A stretch of DNA of 64,000 bases from Clostridium collagenovorans DSM 3089 (GCF_900130005.1 NZ_FQXP01000005.1:353405-417404); one strand, 5' to 3'; shown: positions 1 through 9,184, numbered from the stretch's first letter. Notes: generated by a model from the letters alone, not told the origin. Translations and numbers: made by a program.

Positions 1-164
1 CTTTTATCAAATTAAATCTAACATACTATAAATTATGTTTTATTATTCTCTTTACTTTATAAAAATTCATTCTTTATATTTTTTTCTAATAAAATTAATA
101 TTTCTAAAAAACTTTTTATTATATACTGAATTGCTTAACTTTAATGTTTGCCCATAACTTTAAA

Positions 165-207
165 TATAAAAAAGCTAATTTAACTAAAGTTTAGTTAATT
201 CAGCTTT
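165..207 (-). terminator. Stem-loop terminator-like element
   Basis: AAAGCT (171-176) and TTAACTAAA (180-188) pair with TTTAGTTAA (190-198) and AGCTTT (202-207), leaving a symmetrical 3x3 internal loop. On the minus strand the stem is followed by a T-rich run, so it would stop leftward transcription. It lies beyond the terminator at 334-382 and may be a second terminator for the permease gene or belong to a gene outside the window. The rest of 1-330 shows no credible gene. Confidence 0.5.
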
Positions 208-333
208 AATATTTAAAAGCATATTAGTTTTAATTCACTACCTAAATTCATCTTTGGATATAACTCTATCCACTAATAAAAAACAACTTCATGTAATAAG
301 AAGATTTTTTATTTAAATATTTATATTACTATA

Positions 334-382
334 AAATAAAAGAATCAAATTTAAACTCAAATTAAATTTGATTCTTTTATTT
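334..382. terminator. Bidirectional rho-independent terminator
   Basis: A perfect 21-bp stem (334-354 with 362-382) surrounds a 7-nt loop, with A/T runs on both flanks. It lies directly after the stop codon of the minus-strand permease at 410. Confidence 0.85.
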
Positions 383-409
383 AAATTTATATATTCTTTT
401 ACTGTATTT

Positions 410-1813
410 CTACAGTACTAATATTCCCTTAATAAATAAAACTGTAATTATTAACGAACTTACTAATAAGGATGTCATTATTGCAATTTCTGCTTTAGTT
501 AATTTCTGTCCTAATTCTTTTTTGTATGGAATATATACTAATATTCCTATAGTATATAATATTACTACGCCTGATATATAAGAAATACCAACAGCAAATA
601 AAACATATATTGCATATACTATAGATATTAATATTAATATCTTTTGCCATGCTTTTAACTTATCCTCATTAGAAACCTTAAGTGCATATAATCCTGAAAA
701 TAAATATGGTATTAGCATTGCTGCTGTTGCCATGTTATAGATTACATAATACATATCTTGAAGTGCAGGTGATAAAATAGCAAACATAGCTATATTAGTC
801 AAGAGCGTTGTTATTATTAATGCATTAGTCGGTGTTCCATTCTTATTAGTTTTTAAAAAATACTTAGGCATAAATCCAGCCTTAGCACTTATGTATGGTG
901 CTTCTACTGATACCATTACCCAACTTAAAGAAGCTCCAACTAAAGATACTATAAGTCCCCCCTTAGCAATTATAACTCCATATGTTCCCAATACAGTTCT
1001 AGATAGTATTTCCGCAAAAGCAGTATCAGTGCTTCCTAAAACTTCTGCTGGTACAACACCCATAGCTATTATAGAAATACCCATATATACAGCTAGAGTT
1101 ATTAATAAGCTTATAACAGTAGCTTTTCCTACTATTTCTTTTTTCTCTACCTTATCTGATAAAACACTTATTGCCTCAACCCCTACAAAGCACCATAAAA
1201 TAGTTCCCATAGAGCCACTTATTTGAGACATTAAATTAGTTGATTCTCCTGAATAAGCAAAAACACTTTGCCAGTTTGGTACATTAAAAATTTCTTTATT
1301 AAACACAAAAACACCTAATAATATAGCTAGTATAATAGGTATTAGTTTAGCCACAGTTATAACTGCATTTATTAAACCTGCTCCCTGAGCTCCATTGATT
1401 TGAATTATAAATATTATCCATAAAAGTGTGGATGCCATTAAAAATGACTGCATAGGAGTAATTGATATAACACTTCCTAATGTTTTAAAAATCAAAATGA
1501 ATAACGCAACATTTCCAAGCCAAGTACTAACCCAATATCCCCATGATGATGTAAATCCAGTATATTGACCTAATAGTTCCTTAGCGTAACTAAATATTCC
1601 TGCATTAAGATATGGTCTTCTATTAGACAATAAATAAAAAGAATATCCTAAGGATATTATCCCTACTCCACCTATCATCCAAGAAATAACTACAGCCTGT
1701 GGATTAGCTACTCTAATTAAATCTGTAGGACTGTTGAATATTCCTCCACCAATCATGGATCCAACTCCTAATAATACCAATAAAGTCAACCCTATTTTAT
1801 TCTTTTCTTTCAC
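410..1813 (-). CDS. Amino-acid antiporter, APC superfamily (arginine/ornithine type)
   Basis: This is an integral membrane amino-acid/polyamine antiporter of about 467 residues with roughly 12 hydrophobic segments. The N-terminal GVGSMIGGGIFNSP matches the substrate-binding first helix of the APA family, which exchanges basic amino acids or related amines for their decarboxylated or deiminated products. I place the start at the GTG at 1813: an AAGGAG Shine-Dalgarno lies 8 nt upstream, whereas the GTG at 1822 overlaps that site and would leave no ribosome-binding sequence. The gene is monocistronic, with terminators on both sides. The exact substrate cannot be read from sequence; arginine/ornithine (ArcD-like) is the best guess, but no arginine deiminase genes lie nearby. 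Confidence 0.8.
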   Translation of the reverse strand: MKEKNKIGLTLLVLLGVGSMIGGGIFNSPTDLIRVANPQAVVISWMIGGVGIISLGYSFYLLSNRRPYLNAGIFSYAKELLGQYTGFTSSWGYWVSTWLGNVALFILIFKTLGSVISITPMQSFLMASTLLWIIFIIQINGAQGAGLINAVITVAKLIPIILAILLGVFVFNKEIFNVPNWQSVFAYSGESTNLMSQISGSMGTILWCFVGVEAISVLSDKVEKKEIVGKATVISLLITLAVYMGISIIAMGVVPAEVLGSTDTAFAEILSRTVLGTYGVIIAKGGLIVSLVGASLSWVMVSVEAPYISAKAGFMPKYFLKTNKNGTPTNALIITTLLTNIAMFAILSPALQDMYYVIYNMATAAMLIPYLFSGLYALKVSNEDKLKAWQKILILISIVYAIYVLFAVGISYISGVVILYTIGILVYIPYKKELGQKLTKAEIAIMTSLLVSSLIITVLFIKGILVL

Positions 1814-2066
1814 CCTACTCACTCCTTGTTAACCACTTTTCATCTTTAGTTATAATTTCTATCTCTTATTTCTTCATATATTACTTGTATCTTTTATAAT
1901 ATTTTTAAAGTTCCTGCATAATTATATACTAAAACGTAATAATCATTCAACTTTATTTGTATTTTTTTGTTGATTTTCTAAAAATAATTTAACTATTCTT
2001 TAATATAATATAACCTTTATATGAATTTTTTATTTTCTCTTTTATTTTTCGGTGATTTTTGTAAAA

Positions 2067-2101
2067 AAATAAGAGAGGGTTTGTTAAACCCTCTCTTATT
2101 T
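2067..2101. terminator. Rho-independent terminator
   Basis: A perfect 16-bp stem (2067-2082 with 2086-2101) has a 3-nt loop and an A/T run. It overlaps the stop codon of the DUF3298 reading frame at 2096. Confidence 0.85.
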
Positions 2102-3303
2102 GTGAATTTTTATGCTATCCTTAAAGTTGTCTAAAGGAATCCTAAATTCTCTTATACCTGATGAATAAGGAGCTATTTCATATTGTTGATAAAAAATAAC
2201 TAAATCATCATTATCTACATAATATGTCTGATTGTCTTCTATAGAAGTAAATTTTAATTCAGGATAATATTCATCCTTCTTTTCTTGTATTTGATTCTTT
2301 ATTTCTTTATTTATTATACTTTTATAGTCAAATCCTTCTGTAAATAATTCCCTTAAGGATACTTCTGTGCCCTTATTTAAATCAAAGTTATATCCATATT
2401 GAATAGTAAGTCCATGGGCTCCACCTGTGTAATAATAAGTTCTAAGAGGAATGCTTAAAAAGTTATTTTTATTATAAGTAACTTTGAATTCTGAATAAAC
2501 TTCATACTTATGAAATTCAACGCCTTCTTTTTTATATGAATCATAATCACTTTTAGCTTGATCTGCTACTTGACTTTTTAATTCTAAAATTTTATCTTCA
2601 ATTAGCTTATTAAACTTTTCTTCAGTTTCTTTATCCTTAGCTTTAGTGATTTTAGGAATTTTCAACCTAACTTCTAGCAAATCATTATCTTCAAATATCT
2701 CTTTGGTTTCAACCTCTACAGTATTTGAAGGATTTTGAAAAGCTGAAATTGCTTTCGATTCATTAACCTTCTGATTATTAGATTCCCATCTTGTTAGTTT
2801 TTTTTTTCAAGTGATTTATCATCACTTTTCTTTTCTTCAACTTTTTTATCTTTTGTCTCAGATTTCTCTTCTTTTACTTCAGTAGTTTTTTTAGAATCTG
2901 TAGTAGCTTCTGATGGAACTACTTCTACTTTTTTCTCTTCAGCTTTTTTCTCTTCAGTTGTTGAAGTCTTTTTAGCGTCCTCTAATTTTTTTGTATCTTG
3001 TTTTTTATCCTCTGTTTTTTTGTCCTCTACTTTTTTTTCTTCCATAGTAGATGTTTGTTCTAAAGTCTTTTTATCTTCTACTTTTTTGTCTTCTATTTTC
3101 TTTTCTTCAGTTTTCTTTTCTTTCACTGTCTTATCTTCGCATTTTTTATCTTCACAAGGACATTTCTTATCTCTTTTTTCATCTTTTATTTGCTCCATTT
3201 TTTTTGGTGCGTCCTGTGGTTTATCCTCAGCTAAAGCTGGTGTTGGCATTAATATAGAAGAACAAATTAAACTAGACATTACAAGAGCTGCAACCTTTTT
3301 CAT
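2096..3303 (-). pseudogene. Secreted Lys/Glu-rich DUF3298 protein, frameshifted at an A10 tract
   Basis: Two reading frames form one gene. The upstream frame starts at ATG 3303, 8 nt after AGGAGG, and encodes a signal peptide ending near ALA-ED followed by about 150 residues rich in Lys, Glu and Asp. It runs into a TAA at 2794-2796 just after ten consecutive A on the coding strand (+ strand T at 2798-2807). Reading one extra A joins it in frame, through residues EKKKLTRWESNNQKV, to a downstream frame that ends at 2096. That frame carries a DUF4163/DUF3298-like domain with the signature YTGGAHG. The joined protein would be 402 residues, an anchored or secreted envelope protein. The downstream frame has no start of its own beyond an internal TTG at 2680 without a Shine-Dalgarno. 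Possibilities are true inactivation, phase variation by slippage at the A tract, transcriptional slippage, or a homopolymer sequencing error. Confidence 0.8.
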
Positions 3304-3412
3304 ATGTATATACCTCCTAATTATATCTAGCATTCCGACTTAGAACTTATTAATCACAAGTATTAATGTACCCAACTTTTCTATGTTATATTATGAAATG
3401 TCTATTTTTTTA

Positions 3413-3485
3413 TAATAAAAAGCTATCTATTAAAAAAGAGAAGATTAATTTAACTTAAATCCCTTCTTTTATTAATAAATAGCCT
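3413..3485 (-). terminator. Terminator of the two-component operon
   Basis: A long imperfect hairpin pairs about 3419-3443 with 3463-3485, and a T-rich run follows on the minus strand. It lies just past the stop of the histidine kinase gene. Confidence 0.6.
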
Positions 3486-3497
3486 AATTTTTTTATT

Positions 3498-4880
3498 TTA
3501 TAATGGAAATTCTAAAGTAACCTTAGTTCCAAATCCTTCTTTACTTTCTAAGTTTATAGAACCGTTATGTGCTTTCATTATTTCATCACATATAGCTAAT
3601 CCTATTCCACTTCCCGATTTCTTGGTATCTAACTTAAAGAACTTTCTTTTAACCTTTTGTAAGTTCTCCTCATTAATACCACATCCATTATCTTCTATTG
3701 TAATTGAAATCTTATAAAAGTCTATTGTTGGGTAAATATATATTGTACCTTCATTCTCCTCAGTAAATTTAATAGCATTATCAATTATATTAATAAAAAC
3801 TTGTATAACTTTATTTTTATCTGCTAAAACAATTAAATCATCTTCAATATATGATTTAGCTTTTATGCCTTTACTTTTAATCTTTGGATTTAGTTGTTGT
3901 AGTATATTCTCTACTATTATCTTTATATTAACTTCTTGCTTTTCAATTTTCATCCTTCCAGCTTGGTACTTAGAAAAATCCAACAATTGTTCTACTAGAG
4001 AAGTCAATCTATCACTCTCATTTATAATGATATTAATTCCTTGTCTTCTTTTAGCTTCATCAGTAAATTCCTTTAAATTCAAGGTCATAGCCCATCCTTT
4101 TATAGAAGTTAAGGGAGTTCTAAGTTCATGTGACACCGAAGATATAAATTCATTTTTCAATTTTTCATTGTTCTTTATCTCTTCCGTCATATAATTTAAA
4201 GTATCTACCATACTACCAACTTCATCTTGATAATACTTAGGAATTCTCACATTAAAGTTACCCTTAGCTATTTTCTTAGCACCTTCTTCTGCTGCTTTCA
4301 AAGGCTTAGTAATAGTCTTAGAAATCTTAAATGATACTATAGCTCCAACTAAAATGGTTATAATGCCAAATAAAATATATAAGCTTATTACCTTAAATAG
4401 TTTTAAGTTTAATGTTTCTAAGGATTTACTACATCTTAAAAGCCTATATGGTACACCTCTCTTGTATATTATCTTAGAGATACTCATATAGGTTGTTCCA
4501 CTTTTCTTCTCTTTTACTATATTAGTAGTAAATTCATCCATCACTTCTTTTTTAGACTTTATAATATCATCATCAGTAATTTCTAAAGGCCTATTATAAC
4601 TTGTTAGAACATTACCCTCCATATCCAAAACCTCAAAATGCATTTCTTTATCATAAGAAAACATCTTTGTAAGTTCATTAATTTCGGACTGTCTTTCAAA
4701 GCTATATCTATTGTGTATGTTTTTAACTATATCTATATTGTTTTTTAATAAATTTTCCATATCAAAATAATATGAATTTTTTAAATTTGCAGCCATTGCT
4801 ACTTCAATAAAAATAAAGCTTAGTAGTATTATTATAAAATTAGTCATAAATAACCTAACTTTTATACTTTTTTCTTTCAT
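3498..4880 (-). CDS. Membrane sensor histidine kinase (HAMP-HisKA-HATPase)
   Basis: This is a 460-residue sensor kinase of the PhoR/ResE/VicK architecture. An N-terminal membrane helix (about 10-30) and a second at about 162-185 flank an extracellular domain of about 130 residues. A HAMP linker follows (about 185-237), then HisKA with the phospho-accepting His251 in SSVSHELRTPLTS, then a HATPase domain with the N box (NIIDNAIKFTEE), G1 (DNGCGI) and G2 (GSGIGLAI). It starts 5 nt after the response regulator stop, with an AGGA Shine-Dalgarno, so the two are co-translated. The stimulus is unknown. A PhoR role is possible because a Na/Pi transporter pair and PhoP-like motifs occur elsewhere in the window, but nothing here proves it. 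Confidence 0.9.
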   Translation of the reverse strand: MKEKSIKVRLFMTNFIIILLSFIFIEVAMAANLKNSYYFDMENLLKNNIDIVKNIHNRYSFERQSEINELTKMFSYDKEMHFEVLDMEGNVLTSYNRPLEITDDDIIKSKKEVMDEFTTNIVKEKKSGTTYMSISKIIYKRGVPYRLLRCSKSLETLNLKLFKVISLYILFGIITILVGAIVSFKISKTITKPLKAAEEGAKKIAKGNFNVRIPKYYQDEVGSMVDTLNYMTEEIKNNEKLKNEFISSVSHELRTPLTSIKGWAMTLNLKEFTDEAKRRQGINIIINESDRLTSLVEQLLDFSKYQAGRMKIEKQEVNIKIIVENILQQLNPKIKSKGIKAKSYIEDDLIVLADKNKVIQVFINIIDNAIKFTEENEGTIYIYPTIDFYKISITIEDNGCGINEENLQKVKRKFFKLDTKKSGSGIGLAICDEIMKAHNGSINLESKEGFGTKVTLEFPL

Positions 4881-4885
4881 AATAC

Positions 4886-5581
4886 TTAATCCTCTTTACC
4901 TACAAATCTATAACCATGACCCCAAACAGTCTGTATAAGCTTAGGTTTTGATGGACAATCCTCTATTTTTTCTCTAAGTCTTCTAACATGAACATCTACA
5001 GTTTTTATTTCACCGTAATATTCCTCACCCCATACATCATTTAATAATTCATCTCTTGTAAAAGCTCTATCTGGATTATTCATGAAATGTTGCAACAAAG
5101 AAAATTCTCTATGTGTCAACTGTACTTCCACTCCATCCTTAAAAATTTTATGTGATTTAAAATCTATCTTTAACTCACCAAATTTTATTATGTTTTTCTT
5201 AACTTCATTTGAATTCTTATGTGCTCGTCTTAATATAGCTCTTATTCTAGAAACAAGTTCTAATGGATTAAATGGTTTAGTCATATAATCATCCGCACCT
5301 AAATCTAACCCCATAATTTTATCCATGTCTTGTGCCTTAGCCGTTAACATTAATACACATATATCTTCATTAATAGCTTTAGCTCTTCTACAAACCTCAA
5401 ATCCATCAATTCCTGGAAGCATTACATCTAATACAATTAAATCTATACTATTTTTATTGCATATATCTATTGCCATTTCACCTGATTCAGCTTCAAGCAC
5501 TTCAAACCCTGCAATACTTAAATTCACGCTTATTAATGCTCTAATATTTATTTCATCTTCCACCACTAGTATCTTATTCAT
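4886..5581 (-). CDS. OmpR/PhoB-family response regulator
   Basis: This is a DNA-binding response regulator of about 231 residues, cognate to the kinase directly downstream. The receiver domain (1 to about 118) shows the acidic pair ED at 8-9, the phospho-acceptor Asp52 in IVLDVMLPG and a conserved Lys in the TKPF motif. The C-terminal winged helix contains LTHREFSLLQ and VDVHVRRLREKI, typical of the OmpR family. I use the ATG at 5581, which has AGGGGGG 6 nt upstream, rather than the ATG at 5602. It is the first gene of a two-gene operon; its promoter must lie in the AT-rich stretch beyond 5600. Confidence 0.92.
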   Translation of the reverse strand: MNKILVVEDEINIRALISVNLSIAGFEVLEAESGEMAIDICNKNSIDLIVLDVMLPGIDGFEVCRRAKAINEDICVLMLTAKAQDMDKIMGLDLGADDYMTKPFNPLELVSRIRAILRRAHKNSNEVKKNIIKFGELKIDFKSHKIFKDGVEVQLTHREFSLLQHFMNNPDRAFTRDELLNDVWGEEYYGEIKTVDVHVRRLREKIEDCPSKPKLIQTVWGHGYRFVGKED

Positions 5582-6013
5582 TTTTACCCCCCTGAATAAC
5601 ATTATGTAATATATCTTTACTATACCAAAGACTATTTTAAATTTAAATTAAGAATTTTATACATTACTTAAATTTTTCTTAAATCCCGCTTTATGTATTT
5701 ATCTTTAATAATTTTGGTATATAATATATATAGTACATTTTTAAATTTGTTTAATTTTAGATATGTGTTTTTACTTTTTTATATTTAATTACATAGAAAC
5801 AGCTAACCCTATGAGTATATATAAACTATTTGTTAGTAGTCTTTATGGAATAAACTTTTATATTATGGTTTTTAATTTAACTTTTATATTTAAGTTAATT
5901 ATTACCCCACAACAATATATAAATAATATGTGCACCAACATATATACATATTTTGCATTTTATTCTAATAGATTACTGAAATCACGCTTGAGAATTCAAT
6001 TCTATACAAAGTT

Positions 6014-6035
6014 AACAGTGAAACATTTCACTGTT
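6014..6035. other. Perfect 10-bp inverted repeat in an otherwise empty intergenic region
   Basis: AACAGTGAAA (6014-6023) and TTTCACTGTT (6026-6035) are perfect inverted copies separated by 2 nt. The stretch from 5600 to 6140 has no convincing gene; a 97-codon frame at 5763-6056 lacks a Shine-Dalgarno and coding character. The repeat could be a dimeric operator upstream of the CmpB-like gene, or a short terminator. Confidence 0.45.
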
Positions 6036-6140
6036 ATTATAACATTAATTATGTAATTTTATATTAAAATAAAAAAAATCTCAAGGTGTATTTGTATAGT
6101 AAAATCACTTAATATCCATTTATATTGATTTTGTAAATTA

Positions 6141-6180
6141 AGGAGGTATAGTATAAAGGTATATTTATACTAAATATATT
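6141..6180 (+). promoter_or_regulatory. Shine-Dalgarno separated from the start by a perfect hairpin
   Basis: AGGAGG (6141-6146) is 34 nt from the ATG at 6181, too far for ordinary initiation. The spacer holds TAGTATAAA (6149-6157) and TTTATACTA (6164-6172), a perfect 9-bp stem with a 6-nt loop. Folding the 24-nt hairpin leaves 10 unpaired spacer nucleotides, a near-ideal distance. There is no in-frame ATG, GTG or TTG nearer the Shine-Dalgarno; a TAA at 6154 closes the frame. Confidence 0.6.
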
Positions 6181-7002
6181 ATGATATTTTTCACTGAAAA
6201 ATTTTTACCATTATTTTTCTTTTTTTTCTTTTATGCCTTTATGGGCTGGTGTTTAGAAATTTCTTATGCAGCTTACGCTCATAAAAAGTTTGTTAATAGA
6301 GGATTTTTGTTCGGTCCATATTGTCCTATGTATGGTGTAGGATGTGTCTTATTAATTTGGATACTTAGACCTTTTAGCAATAATTATATATTGTTATTTA
6401 TTTTATCTACGTTCCTTACATCTACATTAGAATATGTAACAGGATATACCTTAGAAAAAATATTTAAAACTAAATGGTGGGATTACTCCATGGATCCACT
6501 AAATCTTCATGGTAGAATTTGCTTGTTATATTCAATAATTTGGGGTTTTCTTTCAGTTTTACTTATAAAATTTGTACATCCTTTTATAGCAAAACTTTTA
6601 AACCCATTTATATATTCTACTATGGGTAGGATTGTTATATTTACCTTGCTTGTGTTAATAACTATAGATCTTATAACTACAATTAAATCTTTAATTAACT
6701 TTAATAATTTAATTGATCAATTCCAAGAATTTTCTAAGGAATTTAAGCAAAAAATCCATAATCCCAAAGAAGACTTAAACGAACTTTCTGAGTCCTCTGT
6801 AGATTGTGAATGTGATAGTAGTAATGAAGAAATTTTAATTAAAGAATTTAAAGGTAAGTATGAGAACTTTTTAGAAACAATACAGAAGAAGTATCCTCGA
6901 TTTTTAAGCGTTATGCCTAATTATAGTGGTGATAAATTTAAAGAGCATCTTAATAACTTTAAACAAAAACTTGCTGATTCTAAAAAAAATAACAAGAATT
7001 AA
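6181..7002 (+). CDS. Putative ABC transporter permease, CmpB-like membrane protein
   Basis: This 273-residue integral membrane protein matches the ABC_trans_CmpB family (PF06541), which is common in clostridia and poorly characterised. The N-terminal segment contains AFMGWCLEISYAAY and RGFLFGPYCPMYGVG, the family hallmark. About five to six hydrophobic helices fill residues 1-165. The tail (about 175-273) is charged, soluble and probably coiled-coil. No ABC ATPase is adjacent, so the transporter assignment rests on family name only. The start is the ATG at 6181, whose ribosome-binding site is displaced by a hairpin. A terminator follows at 7073. Confidence 0.75.
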   Translation: MIFFTEKFLPLFFFFFFYAFMGWCLEISYAAYAHKKFVNRGFLFGPYCPMYGVGCVLLIWILRPFSNNYILLFILSTFLTSTLEYVTGYTLEKIFKTKWWDYSMDPLNLHGRICLLYSIIWGFLSVLLIKFVHPFIAKLLNPFIYSTMGRIVIFTLLVLITIDLITTIKSLINFNNLIDQFQEFSKEFKQKIHNPKEDLNELSESSVDCECDSSNEEILIKEFKGKYENFLETIQKKYPRFLSVMPNYSGDKFKEHLNNFKQKLADSKKNNKN

Positions 7003-7072
7003 AGTTCAACTTAAATTTTATATTTTTGTAAATTAAGTATATAGAGTTGTGTATTATAATTTATATTATAGA

Positions 7073-7111
7073 GTAAAATAACTACTGTAGCTAAGTAGTT
7101 ATTTTACTTTT
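7073..7111 (+). terminator. Rho-independent terminator
   Basis: GTAAAATAACTACT (7073-7086) pairs perfectly with 7094-7107 around a 7-nt loop, followed by TTTT on the plus strand. It separates the CmpB-like gene from the hydrolase at 7140. Confidence 0.8.
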
Positions 7112-7139
7112 ACTAACTATTTATAGAAAGGATTATGTC

Positions 7140-7964
7140 ATGAAAAGTAATAAGTTAATTAGTATATGTGGATATATGTATCATCTTCATAGGAGAAATT
7201 TCAAGATATACTTTAAACCAGCAGAGATTCCTTATAGTGATGCTTTATGTTTGAATTCCATTCATTGGCTAGGACATGCAACTACTGTTATAAATTTAAA
7301 TGATAAAATTATAGTAACAGATCCTGTTATTAGAAAAAATATTGGACAAATGAAGCGTTTAATTAAACCATCTTTAGATTTAACTGAGATACATATTGAC
7401 TATATTCTTATCTCTCATGGCCATATGGATCACTTAGATATAAGAAGTTTAAAGAGACTTAACAAAGATGCTATTATAATTACCCCTCCTCAGTATAAAA
7501 GAATTATTAAGTGGGCTGGATTTACTAATATAATTACCTTAAAACATAATGAATTATTTCAGGATGAATTCATTAAAGTTAAGGCTTTAGAAGCCAAACA
7601 TGATGGTAATAGATACAATTATGGAAAATTTTCTCCAAGTAATGCTTATTTAATAAGTTCTGAGGATAAAAAGGTGTTCTTCCCAGGAGATACAGCCTAT
7701 ACAGAAAGCTTTAATAACGTAGAAGCTGATGTAGCTTTAATGCCTGTAGGATGTTATATGCCTTTAGAGTTTCAAGAAATGCACTGTAGTCCTACCCAAG
7801 CCTATGAAATGTTTAAAATGAGCAAATGTAAGACTATGATTCCTATTCATTATAAAACCTTTATATTAGCTCAAGATATAGATATGAATACTACTCAAAC
7901 ACTACAAAGCTTTAATGATCCGGCTGTTAAAATTGTGGAAGTTGGCCAAACCTTTAAGCTTTAA
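7140..7964 (+). CDS. Metallo-beta-lactamase-fold hydrolase (UlaG / NAPE-PLD-like)
   Basis: This is a 274-residue cytoplasmic metal-dependent hydrolase. The HxHxDH zinc motif (SHGHMDHLD, His93-His98) is preceded by GHATTVINL and VTDPV, typical of the UlaG/NAPE-PLD branch. Later metal ligands are supplied by FFPGDTAY and PIHYKTF. The branch includes L-ascorbate-6-phosphate lactonases and phospholipase D-like enzymes, and the substrate here cannot be assigned. The start has AGAAAGGA 8 nt upstream. The gene stands alone between terminators, converging on the Spondin_N gene. Confidence 0.82.
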   Translation: MKSNKLISICGYMYHLHRRNFKIYFKPAEIPYSDALCLNSIHWLGHATTVINLNDKIIVTDPVIRKNIGQMKRLIKPSLDLTEIHIDYILISHGHMDHLDIRSLKRLNKDAIIITPPQYKRIIKWAGFTNIITLKHNELFQDEFIKVKALEAKHDGNRYNYGKFSPSNAYLISSEDKKVFFPGDTAYTESFNNVEADVALMPVGCYMPLEFQEMHCSPTQAYEMFKMSKCKTMIPIHYKTFILAQDIDMNTTQTLQSFNDPAVKIVEVGQTFKL

Positions 7965-8018
7965 AAACAAAAATCCTAACTTGAAATTAATTATTTCAAG
8001 TTAGGATTTTTGTTTTTT
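7963..8018. terminator. Bidirectional terminator between convergent genes
   Basis: A roughly 24-bp stem (7963-7986 with about 7994-8017) carries A and T runs at either foot. It serves both the hydrolase (+) and the Spondin_N gene (-). Confidence 0.85.
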
Positions 8019-8032
8019 CTCATATGCATCCT

Positions 8033-9109
8033 TTAATTGTCTACGTTTTCACTACTTCCTTGATCATAAGAAGTGTTATACTGCTCAGATGGTACTGATT
8101 CTTCAACTAATCTAAAAATTGCCTTTCCAACAGGCACAACTTTTCTATCAATTAAGAAAGGTTCCATTTCTATTCTCATTATTTTACTTAATGTCTTTGC
8201 TTTTTTAGTATTAGAGGTATATGTAGTCCCCTCATGAGTTCCTGCATCATATGCATATATTAAAACTTCCTTTTCTTTAACCCACAAATCCTTCTCTAAT
8301 AACTTTATATTTGTTACACCTACAAACCAATCTGGACTTGGTATAATCCCTGCTGCAAAGCTAACAAAGGGTCTATCTCTTGATATCTTAAATTTGGTTC
8401 CTGTAGAATTTGGAAAACTCTTCATAGAATCCATTTCAAAAATATCATTTACTCTTTCTTTTTCTACTTGTTTTTTCATTTCCTTTTTAGCTTCTTTTAG
8501 TTTTCCTTCCTTGACTATATCTAACATTCCATCAGAGGTAGCTCCTCCAACTTTCCAAAGTCCGCCCTTTCTTGTATGAGTAACACCTAAAAACTTTGTT
8601 ATATACCCATTATTAGGATAATCCTTAGGATGAGTATCTTTAGTCCAATCTAATTGAATTTCCACTGTATATTCTACATTAGTTGTATTAAATTGTTTTT
8701 CTTTCTTCTTCTTTTCTTTTTTTATTTCGGCTTCTTCTTCCTTTTGCTCACGTTGAAGCTTTTCCTCTTCCGTTTCTTCAACTAATTCTCCATTTTCATT
8801 TAACTTCATTCTAGGCTTTTCTTTCTTTTTTTTCTTTTCTTTTTTAGCCCTTTCTTCTCTTTCCTTTTCTATTCTTTTTTTCTCTTCTTCTTGCTTTATT
8901 TTTTCACGTTCCTCTCTCTTCTCTTGCTCTTCTTTGGTTTCTAATTTAAGGTTTTGATTGCTATCATTTTTATCTTCATTTGACTTTTCTTCTTCAGCAT
9001 AAACCCTCATATCAGTAAATAAATCCTGATTAATATCTCCATGTATGAATCCAAATAGAGGAACAGTCATAAAAACTATTAAGATTATAGGCGTTATTTT
9101 CTTAAGCAT
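8033..9109 (-). CDS. Secreted Spondin_N-domain protein with Lys/Glu-rich coil
   Basis: This 358-residue exported protein starts at ATG 9109, 6 nt after AAGGAGG. Residues 1 to about 38 form a signal peptide or anchor. Residues about 41-140 are almost entirely Glu, Lys and Arg and should form a long charged helix. Residues about 145-310 match the Spondin_N domain (PF06468): YTVEIQLDWT, HPKDYP, LWKVGGATSDG, FVSFAAGIIPSPDWFVGV (258-265 core) and YAYDAGTHEG. In animals this domain occurs in F-spondin matrix proteins and binds a metal ion; bacterial versions are scattered and uncharacterised. The likely role is an extracellular adhesive or matrix protein, which is inference. The gene is monocistronic. 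Its low-complexity coil resembles that of the frameshifted DUF3298 gene in composition only. Confidence 0.75.
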   Translation of the reverse strand: MLKKITPIILIVFMTVPLFGFIHGDINQDLFTDMRVYAEEEKSNEDKNDSNQNLKLETKEEQEKREEREKIKQEEEKKRIEKEREERAKKEKKKKKEKPRMKLNENGELVEETEEEKLQREQKEEEAEIKKEKKKKEKQFNTTNVEYTVEIQLDWTKDTHPKDYPNNGYITKFLGVTHTRKGGLWKVGGATSDGMLDIVKEGKLKEAKKEMKKQVEKERVNDIFEMDSMKSFPNSTGTKFKISRDRPFVSFAAGIIPSPDWFVGVTNIKLLEKDLWVKEKEVLIYAYDAGTHEGTTYTSNTKKAKTLSKIMRIEMEPFLIDRKVVPVGKAIFRLVEESVPSEQYNTSYDQGSSENVDN

Positions 9110-9184
9110 TTCTTCCTCCTTGATTAAAATAAGTTTAATACTTAACTTATTTTAACCAAGAATGCTAAATTAATTACATTTAAT

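Noticed and set aside
3020..3343. Plus-strand frames rich in Ser, Phe and Leu opposite the KE-rich gene
   Set aside because: They are shadows of the repetitive Lys/Glu codons on the minus strand.
5763..6056. 97-codon plus-strand open frame
   Set aside because: No Shine-Dalgarno, hydrophobic low-complexity translation typical of AT-rich noncoding DNA, and it contains the 10-bp inverted repeat.
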